8,150 bases of DNA, from assembly GCA_946886375.1 (NCBI GenBank), contig CAMPIL010000158.1, positions 1-8,150 of the forward strand, given 5' to 3'. Shown piece by piece: positions 5,907-8,150 of the stretch. The notes below the pieces were generated by a model. It saw only the letters and a program-made list of their open reading frames with translations. It did no database searches and was not told the DNA's origin. This DNA comes from an uncultured Phycisphaerales bacterium. Its GTDB lineage: Bacteria; Planctomycetota; Phycisphaerae; Phycisphaerales; SM1A02. Position 1 is the stretch's first letter, and every line of letters starts with the position of its first letter. The position numbers were made by a program, and so were the translations under genes.

Positions 5907-5922
5907 CCGCAAGAAGTTGCGG
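5907..5922 (+). terminator. Hairpin after recJ, possible weak terminator
   Basis: CCGCAA (5907-5912) pairs perfectly with TTGCGG (5917-5922) across a GAAG loop, a stable GNRA-like tetraloop, 24 bases after the recJ stop. There is no T-tract after it, so it is at best a weak or Rho-assisted terminator or an mRNA 3'-end hairpin. Confidence 0.3.
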
Positions 5923-5964
5923 CCATCGCCGCTTGCGCGTCTTGCACGCATTTGCCCAAAGGCA

Positions 5965-5992
5965 TTGCAGCGGTCGAAGGCAACATTACAAT
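5965..5992 (+). promoter_or_regulatory. Sigma70-type promoter of the secreted repeat protein gene
   Basis: TTGCAG (5965-5970) and TACAAT (5987-5992) are separated by 16 bases, a good match to the -35/-10 consensus in otherwise GC-rich DNA. The expected start site is near 5999, giving a leader of about 30 bases that contains the Shine-Dalgarno site. This contrasts with hslV, adk and the BFD-like gene. Confidence 0.6.
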
Positions 5993-6017
5993 CCGCGCGG
6001 GGCGGAACTTAACTCTT

Positions 6018-6021
6018 GGAG
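6018..6021 (+). promoter_or_regulatory. Shine-Dalgarno site fixing the start at 6029
   Basis: GGAG lies seven bases before the ATG at 6029. The frame is open back to 5813, inside recJ, so this site, the promoter position and the signal peptide beginning right after the ATG together decide the start. Confidence 0.65.
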
Positions 6022-6028
6022 CGAGACA

Positions 6029-7768
6029 ATGCGGCGAGAAAGTGCGGTCGATCAAAAAGTAACTCCGCGGCGAGGAGCGGCAGTCTGCGCCGCCGCGGCC
6101 TTGATCTTCGCTGCCGGCACGCTGGCAAACCTTGGCGTGCCGGTCTCCGCGCCGGTTGCGCTCAACGCCAACGCCTCGAGCGACCTTGGGCAGGATCTTT
6201 CACCGCGCTTCGCGATGGACATGCAGGATCATTGGATCGCGGTCTGGCAATCGACGGATTCGCTGGGCGGGAGCATCGGCGTGGACACCGACATCTTTGT
6301 CTCGCGCAGCGTAAATCGCGGCGCGTCATGGACCGCGCCCGTTCCGCTCAACACCACCGCCGGCTCCGATAGTTCGTTCACCGACCGCCTGCCATCCATC
6401 AGCACCGACAACGCGGGCACGTGGATCGCGGCGTGGGAGTGCAACAACTCGCTGAACGGAACCATCGGCAACGACCAGGACATCGTGATGGCGCGCAGCA
6501 CCGACAACGGCCAGACGTGGACCGCGCCCGCGCCGGTCAACGCCAATGCGTCCATCGACTCAGGTAATGATCTCGACGCGCAAATCGCGACCGATGGCAA
6601 AGGCGTGTGGGTCGCTGCGTGGCGGTCATTGGATTCGTTGAGCAGTTCCATCGGTCCCGACGCGGACATCCTGGTGGCGCGCAGCGTCAACGCGGGAACG
6701 TCGTGGACGTTTCCAGTGCCGCTCAACACCAACGCCGTTGCCGATTCCGGCCAAGACATCCGCCCCCGCCTTGGCACCGACGGCGCGGGCAAGTGGATTG
6801 CGGTCTGGCAATCCAATGACACCCTGGGCGGAAGCGTGGGCAACGATTATGACATTTTGTATTCGCGCAGCGCCGACAACGCGCTGACGTGGTCCGCCCC
6901 ACTGCCGCTCAACAGCAATGCCGCAAGCGATAGCCGCGATGACATGGACCCGTGCATCGCCACGGACGCAGCGGGACACTGGGTGGTGGCGTGGTCGTCG
7001 GAAGGTTCGCTGAGCGGCCTGGGGATCGATCGCGACATTCTTGTTTCGCGCAGCGTGAACGATGGCCAGTCGTGGACGGCGGCTGGGCCGCTGAACGCCA
7101 ACGCGTCGAGTGATGCAGGCGAGGACAACCAGCCATCGCTCGCCACCGATCGCGCCGGCCGGTGGGTTGCGGTGTGGAACTCGACGGAAAACCTCGGCGG
7201 CGGAATTGGCACGGACGATGATGTGCTCGTGTCGCACAGCACGGACAATGGCCAGACCTGGAGCGCTCCCGCCGCGCTCAACACCAACGCCGCTGCCGAC
7301 AGCGGGCTTGATGACCAGACGTTCGTCCAGTCCGATGCGCGCGGCGCGTGGATCGCCGCGTGGCACAGCCGCGACAGCCTGGGCGCGACGATCGGCACCG
7401 AAGGCGACATCCTCTTCGCGCGTTTCGCGTTGCCCGATTGCAACCAGAACACGCAGGCCGATGAGCGCGAAACGGATTGCAACGACAATCAAATCCCCGA
7501 TGACTGCGACATCGCATTCGGCACGAGTCAGGACTCCAACAGCGACGGCGTGCCGGATGAATGCACGGTCTCGCCGCCGCCTTGTCCTGCGGACTGCGCA
7601 CCGCCGCGCAATGGCATGGTGAACGTGAACGATCTTCTGTTCATCATCAACAACTGGGCGCCGGCCGGTGGCGGCGGCCCGGCCGACATTGCGCCGGCGA
7701 CTCCCGATGGCGCGGTGAACGTGGTCGATCTGCTCGCGGTGATCCAAGCGTGGGGGCCGTGCCCGTAA
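6029..7768 (+). CDS. Secreted Asp-box (BNR/sialidase-like) repeat protein with C-terminal dockerin-like module
   Basis: This is a 579-residue exported protein of unknown function. The N-terminus has basic residues (RRE at 2-4, RR at 14-15), a hydrophobic stretch (about 16-36) and a likely signal-peptidase site near VSA (39-41). Seven repeats of 61-63 residues start at about 42, 104, 167, 229, 291, 352 and 414. Each has the pattern 'LN.NA..DSG.D....IATD..G.WVAAW.S.DSL.G.IG.D.DILV.RS', and the first six end in an Asp-box S-x-D/N-x-G-x-x-W (94-101, 157-164, 219-226, 281-288 with Ala for Gly, 342-349, 404-411). This predicts a beta-propeller of six or seven blades. A Cys/Asp/Asn-rich calcium-type segment (470-512) follows, then a duplicated dockerin-like module (519-579; VNVNDLL and VNVVDLL, ending WGPCP). 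Sialidase catalytic residues are not evident, so enzyme activity is not claimed. It may be a cell-surface or scaffold-associated protein. Confidence 0.85.
   Translation: MRRESAVDQKVTPRRGAAVCAAAALIFAAGTLANLGVPVSAPVALNANASSDLGQDLSPRFAMDMQDHWIAVWQSTDSLGGSIGVDTDIFVSRSVNRGASWTAPVPLNTTAGSDSSFTDRLPSISTDNAGTWIAAWECNNSLNGTIGNDQDIVMARSTDNGQTWTAPAPVNANASIDSGNDLDAQIATDGKGVWVAAWRSLDSLSSSIGPDADILVARSVNAGTSWTFPVPLNTNAVADSGQDIRPRLGTDGAGKWIAVWQSNDTLGGSVGNDYDILYSRSADNALTWSAPLPLNSNAASDSRDDMDPCIATDAAGHWVVAWSSEGSLSGLGIDRDILVSRSVNDGQSWTAAGPLNANASSDAGEDNQPSLATDRAGRWVAVWNSTENLGGGIGTDDDVLVSHSTDNGQTWSAPAALNTNAAADSGLDDQTFVQSDARGAWIAAWHSRDSLGATIGTEGDILFARFALPDCNQNTQADERETDCNDNQIPDDCDIAFGTSQDSNSDGVPDECTVSPPPCPADCAPPRNGMVNVNDLLFIINNWAPAGGGGPADIAPATPDGAVNVVDLLAVIQAWGPCP
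6152..7426 (+). repeat. Seven in-frame repeats of about 186 bases inside the secreted protein gene
   Basis: The units encode 62, 63, 62, 62, 61 and 62 residues, plus a seventh unit lacking the final Asp-box. They are clearly related at protein level but diverged at DNA level, so this is an old tandem duplication kept by structural constraint rather than a recent or slipping DNA repeat. Constancy of length to within one residue fits one unit per propeller blade. Confidence 0.85.
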
Positions 7769-7800
7769 CTCAAGGTGGAACAAGGCGGTCAAATCCCAGT

Positions 7801-7843
7801 GATCGGGCGGCGCGCGAGATGCGAACCACCCGATCGGTTTTTT
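7801..7843 (+). terminator. Intrinsic terminator of the secreted repeat protein gene
   Basis: GATCGGGCGG (7801-7810) pairs with CCACCCGATC (7826-7835), nine of ten positions, across a 15-base loop that can itself pair CGC with GCG. It is followed by GG and six T (7838-7843). It begins 33 bases after the stop codon. The right arm and T-tract also form the left part of the first downstream direct-repeat copy. Confidence 0.82.
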
Positions 7844-7958
7844 GGAAGCGGGCGATTGTTCAAGCGAAACGAACAGCGCATCAACCCCTCCCACTCTTGC
7901 TGCGGGCTGTACGATGATTTTTAGCTAAAACACAATATGTCGTGTCGGCGACGATTCA
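7814..7958 (+). repeat. Direct repeat, copy 1 (192-base period)
   Basis: Copy 1 matches copy 2 (8008-8150). The core 7839-7958 aligns without gaps to 8031-8150 at 115 of 120 positions, with 49 identical bases on the left and 55 on the right flanking a five-difference patch (7888-7903). The flank 7814-7838 is looser and includes a one- or two-base length change. The core holds a bulged stem (7852-7861 with 7871-7879), the 12-base palindrome TTTTAGCTAAAA (7919-7930) and a short GTCG/CGAC hairpin (7939-7952). All frames are short or interrupted, so it is unlikely to encode protein. Confidence 0.92.
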
Positions 7959-7966
7959 CGATCTCG

Positions 7967-7992
7967 CACGGGGCAGCACGGGGCAGCACGGG
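7967..7992 (+). repeat. Short 10-base tandem repeat between the large repeat copies
   Basis: The unit GGGCAGCACG occurs twice in tandem (7971-7980 and 7981-7990), flanked by partial units (GCACG before, GG after). It lies in the roughly 50-base spacer between the large repeat copies. Replication slippage is the simplest cause. Confidence 0.7.
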
Positions 7993-8007
7993 CCTGCGCG
8001 GGACTGT

Positions 8008-8150
8008 GCGACGTGCGAGCCGCCGATCGGTTTTTGGAAGCGGGCGATTGTTCAAGCGAAACGAACAGCGCATCAACCCTTCCCACTCTCGCCTTGGGCT
8101 GTACGATGATTTTTAGCTAAAACACAATATGTCGTGTCGGCGACGATTCA
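8008..8150 (+). repeat. Direct repeat, copy 2, cut by the window edge
   Basis: This second copy of the 192-base-period repeat carries the same bulged stem (8044-8071), TTTTAGCTAAAA (8111-8122) and GTCG/CGAC hairpin (8131-8144). The window ends exactly where the match to copy 1 is still perfect, so the true right end and any further copies are unseen. Upstream of its GATCGGTTTTT the long left arm of the terminator hairpin seen in copy 1 is missing. Confidence 0.92.

Noticed and set aside
6029..7768. Active sialidase
   Set aside because: Asp-boxes are structural and occur in many propellers. I cannot identify the Arg triad, nucleophilic Tyr/Glu pair or FRIP-type motif needed for a sialidase call.
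6626..7894. 422-residue minus-strand open frame opposite the secreted protein
   Set aside because: It is Arg/Val/Ala-rich with no domain. It mirrors the repeat structure of the real gene and is a typical antisense shadow in GC-rich DNA.
7814..8150. CRISPR array
   Set aside because: The repeated core is at least 120 bases with a spacer of about 50-70, and only two copies are seen. CRISPR repeats are about 23-47 bases with many regular spacers, and no cas gene is present.
7814..8150. Integron cassette attC sites
   Set aside because: The bulged stem is suggestive, but no core-site GTTRRRY pair with the expected layout, no cassette ORF between copies and no integrase gene are visible.

Overview
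The window is GC-rich bacterial chromosomal DNA and most likely comes from the phylum Planctomycetota, probably class Phycisphaerae. The best evidence is the secreted protein at 6029-7768. It ends in an Asp/Asn/Cys-rich calcium-type segment followed by a duplicated dockerin-like 'VNVNDLL..I..W' module ending in WGPCP, a C-terminal layout I associate with that group. Shine-Dalgarno sequences are scarce: only the secreted protein gene has a clear one. The lineage is an inference from protein style; no rRNA marker is present.

Layout, left to right. (1) A WD40 beta-propeller coding region (+) is open at the left edge, so it is probably the C-terminal part of a longer protein. (2) hslV (+) encodes the HslUV/ClpQ protease subunit with its catalytic Thr exposed after a short propeptide; hslU is not in the window. 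(3) A c-di-GMP-binding PilZ protein (+) lies 67 bases after hslV. (4) A 452-base convergent intergenic region follows; it holds an intrinsic terminator for the minus-strand gene and several hairpins, but no gene I can support. (5) A BFD-like [2Fe-2S] protein (-) and, upstream of it on the same strand, a short-LID adenylate kinase (-). (6) recJ (+) is divergent from adk across 74 bases. (7) A 579-residue secreted protein (+) has seven Asp-box-type repeats and a C-terminal dockerin-like module. It has its own promoter, Shine-Dalgarno site and terminator. (8) At the right edge a 192-base-period direct repeat, with two near-identical copies visible, runs off the window.

The conserved genes are mostly housekeeping: proteolysis, nucleotide balance, DNA repair, Fe-S chemistry and second-messenger reading. 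They do not form one pathway. The parts least explained by known families are the right-edge structured repeat, which shares its left end with a gene terminator, and the promoter architecture of hslV, the BFD gene and adk. In those three a -10-like hexamer sits only 6-8 bases before the start codon, predicting leaderless or near-leaderless mRNAs. In contrast, the secreted protein gene has a conventional leader. I found no clear defence system, phage, transposase, CRISPR array, tRNA or rRNA.
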